Assembly: GCA_030248065.1 (NCBI GenBank)
Contig: JASAMV010007425.1
Coordinates: 1 to 64,000 of the forward strand
Length of the DNA stretch: 64,000 bases
Reading direction: 5' to 3'
From: Rhynchonema sp. JSB1_4
Lineage: Eukaryota; Nematoda; Chromadorea; Monhysterida; Xyalidae
Part shown: one piece after another, positions 1-19,362 of the stretch
How positions within the stretch are numbered: position 1 is the first letter of the stretch
How the letters are laid out: every line of letters starts with the position of its first letter
Position numbers and translations under genes: made by a program
The notes under the pieces: generated by a model
Databases searched by the model: none
Told to the model about the DNA's origin: nothing
Seen by the model: only the letters and a program-made list of their open reading frames with translations

Positions 1-61
1 TTATTGCACATCCAGGATAATGACAGTGGTATCCTATTATATTTTAAAACTAACGTTTAAG

Positions 62-7241
<7,180 letters not shown>

Positions 7242-7960
7242 ACGGATGAAAAATGAACGGTCAGGTGACACTTCGATGCAGATATGGTGATGTTACATAC
7301 ATTCAAATCTTCCGTACATTATGGTAAATCCATCTACGGTAAATGAACCTTCCGCACCCGACTTTCCACGCGTTATGAACTTCCACATGCACATAATTCT
7401 ATCTACACAGTACGTGGTGGACACTTTTGTCGTTCGGAAAAGGGCCAATATCGTTTGCCTGAAAGACAAAACTGGCCAAATGTCAACTGAAAATTCACTG
7501 TGCTGCAGCTGCTGAATGCATCTACATATGTATTTGGCCTAATACGGTACATACTACAATCGAAAGCGCAGATCCTGAATTGAATTGCATCCTTGCGATC
7601 GCTGCGAATCAAAACACTCAACAATGTTTTTCGCCAATGAGTAGCACCAACGTGATAGTCGAAATAGCCGTACTTGTGATGATGCATGTCATCGGTTTCA
7701 AGTTACAGCAGTCAAAAGAAGCCCCATAAACTCGCAAGCACAATCAGCATCCGGTAAGGTTCACGAATCCGGCTTGTTAGGGCGAACTTAGGCTAAATCC
7801 GGAAATAATTAAGTAATTATCAATTATTATTAATTAATAATTATTAAATAATTATAATTATTTCCGGATTCAACCTAAGCCCGCCCTTAGGTGCGAAAAT
7901 GAAAAAAAAACATTGAGACGCAGATGCGGCAAATCTCTTCACAGGTGACACTGACAACCA
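7242..7960. other. Intergenic stretch after SLC2
   Basis: No supported gene. The first part is probably the SLC2 3' UTR. Around 7795-7885 an AT-rich palindrome is flanked by GGCTAAATCCGGAAATAATT on the left and its imperfect complement AATTATTTCCGGATTCAACC on the right, a small fold-back. Confidence 0.6.
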
Positions 7961-7968
7961 CACCTTTT

Positions 7969-8590
7969 CAGGCTTCAACGTCAAAAACATCTTTAACCCG
8001 TACGCTAGCCAGATATTGGCCGCCGTGTGGGGAGGACTGATTACAAATATACAGGATAAAGCTGCTAAACCCAACTCCGTTTGTGCTGGGGGAAGACCGG
8101 TTCTGATTACGGATTGAAAAACAAAGCCGTTAGGGCTCCACCAGATAGACCCGAAACCCGAAACCCGAAACATAAATTTTTTCTATGTCCATGTTTCGGG
8201 TTTCGGGTTTTGAAAAAAACCCGAAATCCGAAACACGAAGCATGATAAAAGTAAATGTTTCGACTGACTATATAAGTTGTGCACGTCAGCTACAAGTGGC
8301 AAGACCAAAACATTTTCGATTATTATGCTTTGTGTTTCGGGTTTCGGGTTTTTTTTTCAAAACCCGAAACATGGACATAGAAAAAATTTATGTTTCGGGT
8401 TTCGGGTCTATCTGGTGGAGCCCTTAAGACTGATTCGGTGGTCGGGCGGTTCGTCAACTTCGTTCCTGCTGGCCTAAGACAGCAAAACAAAGATTACATT
8501 ATCACAGTGCATCACACATATAGTCCGTCCACCAGCTCATGGGACTTTGTGTTGCTGCTGGCTGGTTCGTTCCCTTCCTCCACGTTTTAA
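7969..8590 (+). pseudogene. Possible exon remnants split by a MITE
   Basis: After a good acceptor (CCTTTTCAG ending near 7970) a frame reads FNVKNIFNPYASQILAAVWG and onward for about 36 residues. If the element at 8130-8426 is removed, a second frame runs without stop from about 8100 to a TAA near 8588 and contains VVGRFVNFVPAGLRQQ. Neither is a family I recognise, and no complete gene model fits. They could be exons of the gene ending at 9131, a broken gene, or chance. Confidence 0.25.
8130..8426. mobile_element. MITE with GGGCTCCACCAGATAG termini (TTA target)
   Basis: Inverted termini TTAGGGCTCCACCAGATAG and CTATCTGGTGGAGCCCTTA enclose inner inverted blocks of GTTTCGGG repeats (CCCGAAACCCGAAAC). 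Direct TTA at both ends looks like the target duplication. A second, partial copy is at 49743-49945. No coding capacity. Confidence 0.85.
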
Positions 8591-8887
8591 TGAAAGAGAA
8601 ATTGAGTGTGACCGATTTTGCAAAAAAGCTAAAAACATGACAAAGTGTGTCGAAAAAAATTTATTTGATTAAATTTAAAATTAAATTAAATTAAAATCGA
8701 TAAAACACGTCGATTCCATAAAAAAGTGTACATACAGACAACCCAATCATGCCCCAGAAAAATTAAAAAGACTGCCCTGCACTACAACGCGCTTGAAACA
8801 GACAAAACATGAACGATTCGATCACCTTAGACAGAGAAAGTAGTGTTTACTACAAAAGTTACTGCATGTTTACAATAAAATGTTACC

Positions 8888-9131
8888 ATGACACTGTCTC
8901 CGATCGGCCATAATGACCAACTGTCGCACGTAGGGGTCAGACTCGGGCTTAACAACCCGTCGCACCCCAAGAATCTGCCGCGCAATATCAACTTCAAAGT
9001 CAATCCATCGAAAGACAAGGAGATCAAAAAAGAAAAAATCGTCAAGGTACAGTAAAAAACATAAAAACCCTTCTATTTATTAGGCCTCGGCAGTGCCCAG
9101 TGACGTTAAGAAAACGGAGAGGACAGTTTAA
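8888..9131 (+). CDS. Small two-exon ORF, 68 aa, unknown
   Basis: Exon 1, 8888-9046, starts at ATG (an in-frame TAA lies 12 bases upstream with no AG between) and ends at AAG|GTACAG. Exon 2, 9084-9131, follows a TTTATTAG acceptor in phase 0 and ends in TAA. The peptide starts MTLSPIGHNDQLSHVG and is polar and basic, with a lysine-rich stretch KDKEIKKEKIVK, no signal peptide and no membrane segment. The 37-bp intron is very short. I do not recognise it. It may be the end of a larger gene whose upstream exons I could not join. Confidence 0.35.
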
Positions 9132-9191
9132 AGATATGTACCACAATGCCTAATACACGCTACCTGCAAAATTCACAATTTTTTAGGTTGA

Positions 9192-11078
9192 TTATGGCAA
9201 ATTCTTCCACAAGTCCACATTAGGCGGCAACTTCTTGCACTTCACGGTCGCCTGCCAAGCGCGACGTAGCAGCTCGTTGGAGCGAATGAAGATCACCGCG
9301 TTTAACATCGAGTTAATGCTGCGTGAAACAAAATTATCATCGTTATGCCATTTATTTTTGCTTGAAAATATATCAAAGTAGCATGCGCGCCTACCTTGGC
9401 GCCTTGAAAAGTACGGCATGGATTGCTTCACGCATCATGTCGATTCCTTCGCCAGCTGAGTGCCGTAGTGATACCTGTGCATCATAACGCACAGTGAAAC
9501 ATCAACTTGGATAGCTTAATCTATAAGCTACAGACTCGAACGGACCCCAAGAACGACCGGCACGATCACAAACAGGAAAGTCATCAATGCGGACATGTTG
9601 GCGCGACGGGTGAAGTCGCGTTGTGCCGCAGATATTTGGTTTTCGTTGCTGCCTGATTGCACCTGACATACATTAGGCTATTTGTCATTTAATTAAACAA
9701 TCAATCAAGCAATCGCTATGTCGATGAAGCAACCTGTCAAATCAAAAGATTACAGTAGTCAGTCACCTTCTACTGTGCGACGGTTCGGTCCCGGAGCACA
9801 GGTTCAGGCACGGCCATTCAGGCCCGGGTGGAGCCTAAGTCTAAGCCTATAAATGGGTCAAACATGCTGGGCCTGAAAACTAGGCCTGAAGAGGGTCGGG
9901 CCTGAACTTCCGGCCCTGAAAAGTCGCGTAAGTATCACCTTCCTATCTCTCAACTTCAGCGCGACCACCGTCATCAGTTGTATGAGCACGCTGAGCAGGG
10001 CGCCAAAGTGGAACGCCAGCAAGTTGTACGCAAAGAAGGGATCTCGAACGGACGCCATGTGATTGCAGACGTTGATCTGCGTGGTTATGGATCGATCGCG
10101 GTACACGGCCACGTACGACTCAATGGTCAACAATAGGGTGTGACCGAACACCGTCCCGACCACCGCTCGATAGACGTTGACGGTCACCTGATGTTGCAGA
10201 TGGCGTTTATGTCAATTACGAAGTTCATGGTGTGGGTTTGCTTTTGGTACGCCCTCCACAATTCCAAAACCAATTCATATGGTTAGGTTTATGACGTTTC
10301 GTTACCACCGGAGTAGCATCATCAGACAAATACCCACTTTGATGTGGAATGTTTAATCCGAAGTTGTGAGGTAGAATTTGATTTTTTCAAACTGTTTGTG
10401 GTCACCTTTGAGAGATAGAACGTTGGCCAACGCACGAGAATGAATCGATCGGCACTGATCAAGGCCATTAGCCAACCTGGAGATTTTCTTCCAAGGTAAA
10501 ATGCTGTTTGATGTTGATTATATTAATTAAGAAATATGCTTTCAAATTTGTTGTTTGTATACATAAGTAACCTCTCGGTATGGTGCCAACATTCCAGAAG
10601 AAGTTGTGCGGATACAATACGCAATCCCATTTTGGAATGTTGAACGTCTGAAACGTGTGGGCAAGGGAGATGCGAAAATTGAAAAGAGAAAAGCCACCAA
10701 AGCAACACCCGAGCTTTCGCTGCGGAAACAATGTAAAAAACTGAAATCTAATGAGAGCCACGTACAGTCGTGTTGTAGCTCACTCGATGACCGTAGTACA
10801 CGGTATAGAACTGCGCGCTGCCAAGCCCATTAATGCCGTCAGCGATGCACAAACCTGTCAACAATCGGTCATCTTTAACACGATTGAAGTAAACTGGTTT
10901 CTGGCTTACTGGTTAAAAGGATCCACTCCTTTCTTGAACGCAAACCCTGGTGTGAGACGATTGGGACCACGATGCGCAGCATGCTGAACAGCAATACGAT
11001 GTCAACCAGAACACATATTATGCAGCTGATGTTCCATATCAGTTGCTGTTCTTGGTCGTCGACATTCGTGGACGCCAT
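9192..11078 (-). CDS. Seven-transmembrane GPCR, serpentine/rhodopsin-like (319 aa)
   Basis: Complete gene, eight exons, all phases consistent: 11078-10910, 10854-10784, 10647-10572, 10476-10406, 10187-9939, 9662-9546, 9474-9395, 9318-9192. ATG at 11078 precedes a polar N-terminus (MASTNVDDQEQQ) and TM1. TM2 contains LCIADGINGLG. The TM3 end reads ISADRFILVRWP, a DRF variant of DRY. Cys in WDCVLYPHN and in INVCNHM can form the usual TM3-ECL2 disulfide. TM5 is FGALLSVLIQLM, TM6 MTFLFVIVPVVLG and TM7 SINSMLNAVIF, with NAVIF in place of NPxxY. The C-tail is short (CKKLPPNVDLWKNLP). It resembles nematode-type chemosensory or small-ligand receptors. The ligand is unknown. It is not closely similar to the receptor pair further on. 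Confidence 0.88.
9775..9925. repeat. Dispersed repeat, copy 1 (GGGCCTGAA-rich)
   Basis: TGTGCGACGGTTC, GCACAGG(T/C)TCAGGC, GGAGCCTAAG...CCTA(T)(A/G)AATGGGTCAAA and repeated GGGCCTGAA blocks recur in the same order at 37838-37990. It lies in the intron between exons 5 and 6 of the 7TM gene. The second copy lies in an intron of the 35606-40381 receptor. Confidence 0.8.
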
Positions 11079-12777
11079 TTCAATTAGCCGAAGGACACGA
11101 GGCTATAAGGACACACGTGGATAGGTGGGATCACTAAACAGCTGTAACAAATCTTTCACAGGTCGACCATCGATTGTTAAGATAGCTAGCAAAAAAAATA
11201 AGACACTTATGTATGTCGCAGTTTCTGAAAGCGGCATATCGGTACAGCACTTTTCCTTGCAAAAGCAACTTGTTGAATGCACATACGCATTTTTTGATGT
11301 GGCTAAAGTTAATGTCGATTGACTGTTTTCGAATGATCTGAATTCAGCAAGTTGTTCTCGACCGATGCATTTCTGGTTAGATCACAAACACACTTTTCGA
11401 CGAATATAACTGCCGTATTTTTTCAATAAACGCCCTTTGCTGTTTAATTTTTTTCAGAGGTGTTCTGATCCTCGGGAGTTTATTCATCGCGAAGGACGTT
11501 TATCCGAAAAGTGCGGCACGCGGAATCGGGAAGGTATTGTTTTTCTCGCTGCTAGCCAAAAACACCTGTTCGTTTGCTTGCTCTTCATCGTCCATATTAG
11601 CCACTGCCCTTTGACAGCTATAATTAGAAAGCACAAAGCTTTCGGATCCAATGTAAACGTAAGATCGCCCCCGTCTGGAACAATACAGATGCCAGGCAAG
11701 TTAACTCAACAGCTGGCAACGAGAAACAAAAAAAACAACGTATTCGAGCAATAATAATCCGAAAATTCACACAAACAACATTCCGTATATACTAAGTATC
11801 ACAAACTTTAAAAAATTTAATTTACAGTAACAAAACAGGTCGAGCTCAATTTTCTAGACAAGACATACTGTAGATCAGTAATAATGCTTAACTAATGGTT
11901 CTTCACCGGTGAAAGGTCTAAAAAGAGATAAGAGCTACATTTCAGAAGGACAATTTTTCGACCCGGTGTTGCACTGAAGTGGTGTGGCACATTAGCCAAT
12001 TGTTGTACCGACCAATTTCAAACAAGGGTCAGTATCAAACTCGGTGGCACGTTAGGCCGCGTTTGATACCGGCGTTTGTTGCAACTGGTATTGCAAGTCT
12101 ATGAATCAATTGTAACATTTGTAACAATTGTAATCTCTAGCGCCAGTTGTGATACTCAAGATTATGATTCATGCATAATTTCTTTTTTTGATAATCAAGG
12201 TAAATATAATCCACCGGAAATACATTTGGCCACAGTTTAGTCTTTTCAATGGTACTGGCCATACTTGTGTGTTTTTTCTGCATTATTATTCTTCGGCTGT
12301 TTTTGTTTCATTGGGTTTTAAACCCTTCGCCGCATAACATTAGGACAGTAGTAACTTTTACGTGCGGCTCATGGAATTTTCCCTTTTTGAACGGTACTCC
12401 GTGCTGCGTTTCGTACCTAAAAGGAAACAAAAACATTTTTGACCACAATTATTTGCCTAGAAGACCAATACTGTTATCGTGTGGAAGTGGCTTGCGCTCG
12501 TGAGAACTGTTCGTTGCTGCGAGCGGACTAAACTAACTTATGCACTTCCCAACGTTTCGTATTAATATTTATCGATGGAAAGGGTTTCATTCAACAGCTC
12601 CGAGGCACCAAGGACGCAAGTTAAATCCTGTCTTGGTGCTCTATATTGTCACAAACCAGGTGTTGTCTTCACCATGCGGTGCAGGTGTAAAAAATCAACA
12701 GGAGCACGAATCAACAGGAACCAGAATTCATTGGCAACAATCGAAGCAGATGGCGGAAAAACCCAAAGCCATAAAAA
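11079..12777. other. Intergenic, no confirmed gene
   Basis: One piece deserves notice: after TTTTTTCAG (ending at 11457) a frame reads GVLILGSLFIAKDVYPKSAA and stays open to about 11630, with a possible donor GGAAG|GTATTG near 11530. The FIAKDVYPKSAARG part resembles the AELFPxxxRG segment of sugar transporters, so this may be an orphan transporter exon. Elsewhere I see only short unrelated ORFs. Confidence 0.4.
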
Positions 12778-15700
12778 TCATGCACTTTTAAAATCTATGA
12801 TCTCTGACTTCGATTGTACGCTATTTTCAGCGTTGCTTCTATTCATCTTGTCGCATTTGCGCGGCGCGTTTTTCTGCCACGCCTTCATGAGCACCTCGTC
12901 CCTGAACAACGAGAAAAGATTCGAAACAAAATACCTGATTTCTTCAAGAAAATCAGTAACGTGCCTGAATTCCGCAGTTGCAGCCGTGAGTGCTGAGCGC
13001 TGTTCTGCGGACAGCGCGTGAAACAACTTACGGTCGCGCGCGACTTGGTCCAAAAGAGGCACGATCTTGTTTACCTGGTTGTGAAACATCACCTGATGGA
13101 ACAATGCAAGGCAAAAGAGCAATAAGGGGTCTGTTTATGGGCTCGAAACCCTCACCACAAAATCGGCTCTTCGTTGCGACCGAGCCAAATTGGTCTCCAT
13201 GTGACTCAACTTGTTCATCAACGAGCGTGTGTACCAGACGTATGCAACCGCTGAAAGCAGCAACGAGAGCAAATTTTCAATGTTTCCCTAGTGTTTAGGT
13301 CTCTGTTGCATAATAATGATGCCCACCAAAATTTGGGGGTTTCAAAACTTCAGGGTTAGGCTCAGGCTAAACTGAGCATACTACAGGGCTGAGTGCAACC
13401 TAAGCCTAGCCTGCAAGAAAGCCTGATTTAAATGAAAAAATGCGCTTGGGGTGAATATTATGAGGAGCGCCCGTGCTTAGTCAATCAGGTATATCTGTCC
13501 ACTAACCACAAAATGGGCATACGATCACAGCCAGCATTATTGCCGCGGCATCAACGGTCAAACAGATGATTTGTTCGATCACCCGTTCACGAAGCACGCT
13601 CTGCAACGATTTAGGCGATGTTGCGAAGTCAAGCTTGCGAAGTTGGCAAGAAAGGCGTATGCGTAACCCAGGTTGCTTTGAGCTCTGGCACAAAGAACTG
13701 CGCAGACCAACATGCGCAAATCTGGACTTATACGCCAGACTGATATATTGATGAACAGTGGGAACAGTTGACCATAATTGAGCTGAGACAATGCCGAACC
13801 TGCAATTTCTGCCAAGTTTTCATGGCCATCTGCTCCACCGCGCTAATATATTTTGTCGCCTCGACGAAGTAGGCGAAACCAGCCTTCTCATCATTTTCAC
13901 GTGACGACAGTGCGGGTTCAAATAAGTAGTCGATATCAACAGTGGATATTTCATTTTGGAACGTGGTGTTAAGGTCAGGTTCAGTGCTCCAAAGTGTTCC
14001 CAGGAAAGCCTGGCCCACGGAACGCGCCTCTGCAAATGACAGATCAGTTAACAGTTGGTTATGAAACTAAATGTAGCAGCCGAACCTAATCGCTTACCAA
14101 TGAACTCAACGTTTGACAATCGTTGCATCTCAGAATTGGTGGTAATGGTTATCGTTGATCCGCTGCTTCCAAGAGCGCGCATCAAGCCTACAAAATTTAC
14201 ACTAAACTGCTCTATGTACATTTTTAAATGAGTGTGATTAAACCGGGCCCGCCGCTATTGTTTTTTGGGTTTTCGACCTCGTTTTTGCTGTTTGTATTGT
14301 TAGTTGGCATTGGGATCTAGAACATTAACCTTGGAAAACTTCACCAAAATAACGATTACTGATCGAAATCGATCCACCAATGCACAATCTGTGCATGGAA
14401 ATCAGGACTTGCAGAGGAAAATTCAAAATCACTGACGGTGGTATAGGTGCCGGGTTACGGTAGCTTGACAAAACATTTATCTTTTGCAAAACAACTAATG
14501 TTTTATCGGGCAACCGTGACTCGCTGCTTATATCACGCCCCAGTGATTTTCAATTTCTATGTATTGTAATTCCTGATTATCATGTGCAGATGTGCGTCAA
14601 TATCGGACAGTGTTGTTCCCGATAGGCCATGTTTGCGGATCGATTTCGGTAGGTAATCGCAAGTTTGTTAAAGTTCGTCAAAATTAATGTTCTTGCGTTC
14701 GATGCCAACTAACGATATGAACAAAAAACGTGGTCGAAAACCCAAAAAAACAATAGCGGCGGGGCCGCTTTAAGGCTTCGAGAACTCGAATTTGCTTGAC
14801 ATACCGCCACTACGTGCGGCATTGATATCGCGTTTGCAGCTTTGGGAATTTCATTCACCTTTTAGCCCAAAGTTCTCTCACCAAATTTCTCCTGTGCCAA
14901 CAACAACATTCGGTAGGCGAACACACTGTTCCACAAGGTTATGTGTCGTGTTTGCGACAGCTGGCGATCAGTGTGGCTGATCAGTTCGTCCACCAATTCG
15001 GTGTAGCCGCTGAAAGACTGAAGCGATTAAAAATAGGTGAAATTTGGATGGAAGGAATCTGCGGTTGATGGATGGAAATCTCTTTGAATGCGTTGTGCGT
15101 TGCTTTATCCTGACTGGCCGGAGATGATCAAAGAAATGAAAAGAGTTCTGTATCAGATTAGACTTGAATTTTTAGGTACATACAGTAGCAGTGGTCAACG
15201 CTCGCTCGCTGTTTACCAGCCTTTACGAACTTGTCGCAGAATACAGTGCTTTGCGTAAGTTGTGTAGGACTTTGTGGAGAGAACCTTAAAATCCGGTTCG
15301 GCGTCGACCGATGTGTATCGAACGCTTGGCGGTTTGCAAACAAACGAAGGCGCACGGTTTCCGTTTGGGTATCGTTTATGCACGCTTTGGTCCACTCATT
15401 CAACATATTGTTGGTAACATTTCGTTGTTTGGTTAATTCTGACGTCATTTCCAGCAGACTTTCAACATCGCTGAAGTGTGGCCTGAAGAAGTGTTTTTTC
15501 GAGCAGATCTCACGGTGGGTGACGAGCCTGAGTCCTATACTGGGTCACATTTATTTCTTTGCTGCTTATCATCTCTTTAACATCTCTTGAATACATGAAG
15601 CAACAAGCAGGAACCAAACCTAGGAAACAGATTTCGTTACATACATCATATTAAAAGTGTAAATTGCGTCAGTTGGTCAAATGAGCCCTGTGATGTGCTA

Positions 15701-17220
15701 ACCTGTTCGTCTCTATCAAGCACGTCAGCCCTCGTTCCCGTTGCAGCGCTGTGACCAATTCAGCAGCAGCGCGCGCGCGTAGGATCGATTCCTGAATTAT
15801 AGTTTCTTTTCGTCAGATTTTATGACAAAGCATTCATGGTCTTTCGACTCGCATATACATATACCTCCATTGCAGCGGTCTCCCGATATTTTCTGTGCGT
15901 TTGCGCTGTGCCGTACGCGCTGAGCAGTATTGCGAGCATGGCAAGTAGTGGGGGCAAGGCAGCCAGCAGCAGCTGAAATGTTGGAATGCACGTCGAGACA
16001 GTGTCAATGACAAGATCGGTCGAAAATGTGTTGGCACCACCTAGTATAATCCGGCATAAAGACCATGCTCAAAACATATGTGGCGGCCAAAAGTGATTGA
16101 ACTCTTATGCTGCTGCAATGTAAATGCCTGCAATTGCAAGGAGGCGGCAGTGGGTGAGCTGGGTTCCGTCTGCAGGCAGGGTTGGAAAAAAAATTTTTTT
16201 TAAACAAGTTTTTTTTTAAATTTTTAAAAAAAAATATTTTTTTTAAAAAGTCTCAGATCCGGGGAAATTTTACCAAATTTGCCTACAAAACGCGCAAAAT
16301 CGCGAAAAAATGGTACTTTATGACAAGTCACTTTTGTGACTTGGTTTGCATCACTTATGAAAGGTGTTTACGCCATTTCGATGCGATCCAACAGTCTGTG
16401 CTTGTTATGGACCTATGATTGCTGCTCTGTGGTATCAGACACAACAGTTTGTGGTCGAATAAGCAAGATTCACTCATAAACCACACAGAATTGAGAATAT
16501 AAGCTGCAGAAATACTTGTCGGGTCGCTGAATCAGTCGTATATGACCGACCCGATGGGGTATGACATCAAAGTACCATGTACTGTAAGTACATGCATACT
16601 GTGTCTCATGTATCACGGGAAGGTATAATAACATCATTTGGGGCATCTTAGATACCAAATACATGCCCCAAAAGTGATTTTGTGAAGAAAATTTTTCGAC
16701 CCTTGAGAAAAAATGACAAAAAATAACCCCCCAAAAGGCCATTTTTGGACGTTTTAGAACATTTTGTTTCCCCGAAAAATTTAAAAAAAAATTTTTTTTA
16801 AAAAAAATTATTTCAAAAACCTTTTTTTAAAAAAAAATTTTTTTTAAATTTTTTTTTGGCCCAACCCTGTCTGCAGGCTAGGTATGACGTCACTGATTAA
16901 TTAAACTACATAACAAGCCATATGCTTGCATTGCTCACGTGTGCGCATGATTTGCTTTCAGCTGGCCGTGAATGTAGTTGTAATTTGGAGTCCTGCGACT
17001 GAATAGAAACTACATAATGTCCTTCAACTTCAAACACTAAATGGAATGTTTCACTACGCATTCGGGTTGTGAGTCATATGTAGGGGCACTTTGTGGCACA
17101 TACCACAATGTATGTGCCGCGCGCCTGCTTGCTCGCCGGTTGTCGCGCTCGATTTCTGGCGCACGCATCTGACAGCTCGTTGACGTCGGCGGAAATCGAC
17201 ACCTGATTGGGTTCGTCCAT
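12778..17220 (-). CDS. NIT-domain two-TM membrane protein, copy 1 (466 aa)
   Basis: Eleven exons: 17220-17104, 15972-15865, 15791-15703, 15482-15285, 15009-14882, 14187-14098, 14029-13800, 13600-13507, 13250-13156, 13092-12965, 12901-12778. Every junction phase fits and each exon has a same-phase partner in the second copy. Order: cytosolic N-terminus (1-39, MDEPNQ...); TM1 about 40-62 (LLLAALPPLLAMLAILL); an all-helical extracellular domain about 76-320 opening with LVTALQRERGL, then TVRLRLFANRQAFD, YTELVDELIS and FAYRMLLLAQEKFGLMRALG, the signature pattern of NIT nitrate/nitrite-sensing domains; TM2 about 333-358; and a short helical tail with LFHALSAEQRSALTAATAEF and VLMKAWQKNAP. NIT domains usually drive a kinase, chemotaxis or guanylate-cyclase module; none is seen here. 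Nitrate sensing is inferred from fold only. The last intron (12964-12902) has a GC donor. The end after CDKM diverges from copy 2, so the C-terminus is less sure. Confidence 0.8.
14245..14768. mobile_element. Fold-back MITE in a copy 1 intron
   Basis: GGGCCCGCCGCTATTGTTTT followed by GGGTTTTCGACCTCGTTTTT and GTTAGTTGGCAT on the left pairs with ATGCCAACTAAC, GTGGTCGAAAACCC and CAATAGCGGCGGGGCC on the right. The arms are about 70 bp around a unique centre. It is non-coding. Confidence 0.8.
16177..16869. mobile_element. hAT-like MITE with 8-bp TSD TCTGCAGG
   Basis: It starts CAGGGTTGGAAAA and ends TTTTGGCCCAACCCTG. It is flanked on both sides by TCTGCAGG (16169-16176 and 16870-16877), a perfect 8-bp duplication, which is the hallmark of hAT transposition. 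Subterminal A/T runs form a hairpin. It carries no transposase. It lies in intron 1 of NIT copy 1. A close relative at 27255 carries the retrotransposon insertion. Confidence 0.93.
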
Positions 17221-19362
17221 AAATAGTGTACCCATTCTGCGAATGAAGATGTTTCTTCCTTTTTGCCTGTTATATATATTTGCAGTGAACCCGTGGTAAA
17301 TGTTTTTCGGAATATATAACAGCAGCAGGGTCACGGTGACCGTCACGCATCGAGCAGCAAATGACAAATGAATTCAGATACACAAAAACTAGCCGACTTC
17401 TCAGCTCTTGTAATGACTTAACCCCCGGGGTCCTACTTTAGCAGGCAACTGACAACGTAAGGGCAAACGTTTCTGCAACCTAACCGAAAATAGGATGTTG
17501 CGCACGTATGTAGGTTTATGACTGAAGCGAAGTTGATTGGAACTTATAGGTTATATACAAATTGGTAAACAATATCTTTCTTTAGATTGACAGATGAGCG
17601 CGAGAGTGAGAGAGATACGTACAAGACAAGAACAATCCAACCCAAGTCAGAACCTTGGATCCGCAGAATGGCGGAGCTGGCGCTATGACTGAAGCGCAGA
17701 AAACACGGAAATTCAAATGGGTTCACCCAATATCCCCACACTCTGAAGAATTAGCCAAATTAATTTCATGCGCCAGCAAACTGAAAAAAACCTGTTGCCA
17801 ATAACCTGGACAATCGCATCAGATCGGTGAGCAACTCTAATTATTTTAGTCGTGAAGTGAAGGAAAATTAGACATATTCACATTGAGAACCGAAATTTTT
17901 GTGGTCAGTAATAAAAAAGTTAATCTTAAAATTTTTTTTAACAATTTAAAAAAGTTCGATGATAAATTTTTTTTACTTAACCGTGGTTTTAGGACATTAG
18001 GATCGCGGGAGACTTGAAAACAGGTCCCATAGCATTGTTCATGATGTATGTATGTACGTATGTAGATACTGTATCTTCGCATATTTCTGCGGAATTATTT
18101 CCGATGCACAGGCAAAAATAATTCCAAAGAAATCATCGCAAATCTGATATGCACCTTGCTCAGCACAACATATTTGACTTTGATTTCTCTCCTCTAGAAC
18201 ATTGGAAATTGTTTCGCTCGCTGTAGTCCGAATCAATGGGTGATATTTTCGAAACGGTGTAAAGGTCGGTGGAAAGCTCGGTGTGAGAAAGTTCTGTGTA
18301 AGCTCGGCGTAAGTTTGAAACACCGCACGCTGACCAAGCAGCAGACGCGCGTTTCTAAGCGAAAGGTCAACTTTGACAGTCTGCTGTGCAAGTGTAAATC
18401 GTTTGTTTGCAATATTGTTTGTTTAGGCTAGTTGCACAAGCGTTTTTAAATGATATGTATGAATTTCGTAACCTTTCATAGAGCCTTTTTAATTTCGCGC
18501 TGCGATCAGTTTGACGTCAAAATTTTTGGCACCGCCGTCGATGAATGCTTAGTTTCTCAACAGCCTTGCGGCGAAATGTACTTACAAATGTTCCTTTAAA
18601 ACGCTTGTGCAACCAGCTTAAACGAACCAGGTTGCAAACAAACGCTTTACGCTTGCACAGCAAACTGTCAAAGTTGACCTTTCGTTTAGAAACGCGCGTC
18701 TGCTGCTTGCTCAGCGTGCAATGTTTCAAGCTTAGGCCGAGCTTACACTGAACTTTCTCACACCGAGCTTTCCACCGACCTTTACACCCAACTGACCTTT
18801 ACACCGTTTCGAAAATATGATTCAAACACGCAAATTCTGACTCCAGAATATTACATCAGCAGTTTTTCGTAATCATGATCTAATGAAGCTATATTTGGCA
18901 ATTATTTTGTAGATAAGGCCATCTGAGTAAGACGTTGCATCCCATGCCACTGGCACATAAGACGTGGATTAATAATTATATTATAGGGAGAAGAGATGCT
19001 AACTTAATCTACTTGGTGCGTGCGAGCTGGAAATACATCATGATTGCGCGGACCGATTTGCGTCACCGTGCCTTTGTCACAGGTCCTTGAGCTGCGCAGG
19101 CGTACAGAAATCTTGTGTGAAGTTTCTCCAGAGAAATGGCACTACACTTGTGAACATGGTGTGCCTCAAAACCGAACCGCATGATCCAATTTTTACTTTA
19201 ATTTTACCGAATCAGAACAACAAATATACACCCAACAAAAAAAACAAGATGTCGTTATAGTGTAAAACGCAATCTTTTGTTGGCCCGATTACTGTATGAA
19301 TAATAATATGAAAACAACAACATAATCCGCATGACATCATAGAGTGCTACAGGATATTAGCG
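17221..19362. other. Spacer between the two NIT genes
   Basis: No gene is supported. It holds the upstream region of NIT copy 1 and the 18235-18822 fold-back. ORFs in it are short, mostly antisense shadows of the fold-back or in AT-rich sequence. Confidence 0.6.
18235..18822. mobile_element. Fold-back MITE, GTGTAAAGGTCGGTGG family
   Basis: The left end GATATTTTCGAAACGGTGTA with AAAGGTCGGTGGAAAGCTCG pairs with the right end CCGACCTTTACACC...TACACCGTTTCGAAAATAT. The arms, about 240-290 bp, also match internally (GCAGACGCGCGTTTCTAAGC and complement). Shorter relatives are at 31834-32001 and 55405-55632. Confidence 0.88.

Noticed and set aside
12902..12934. A 33-base intron (CAG|GTATTT...TTCAG) in NIT copy 1
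   Set aside because: Too short for reliable splicing in animals; the 63-base GC-AG alternative matches the paralogue's exon border.
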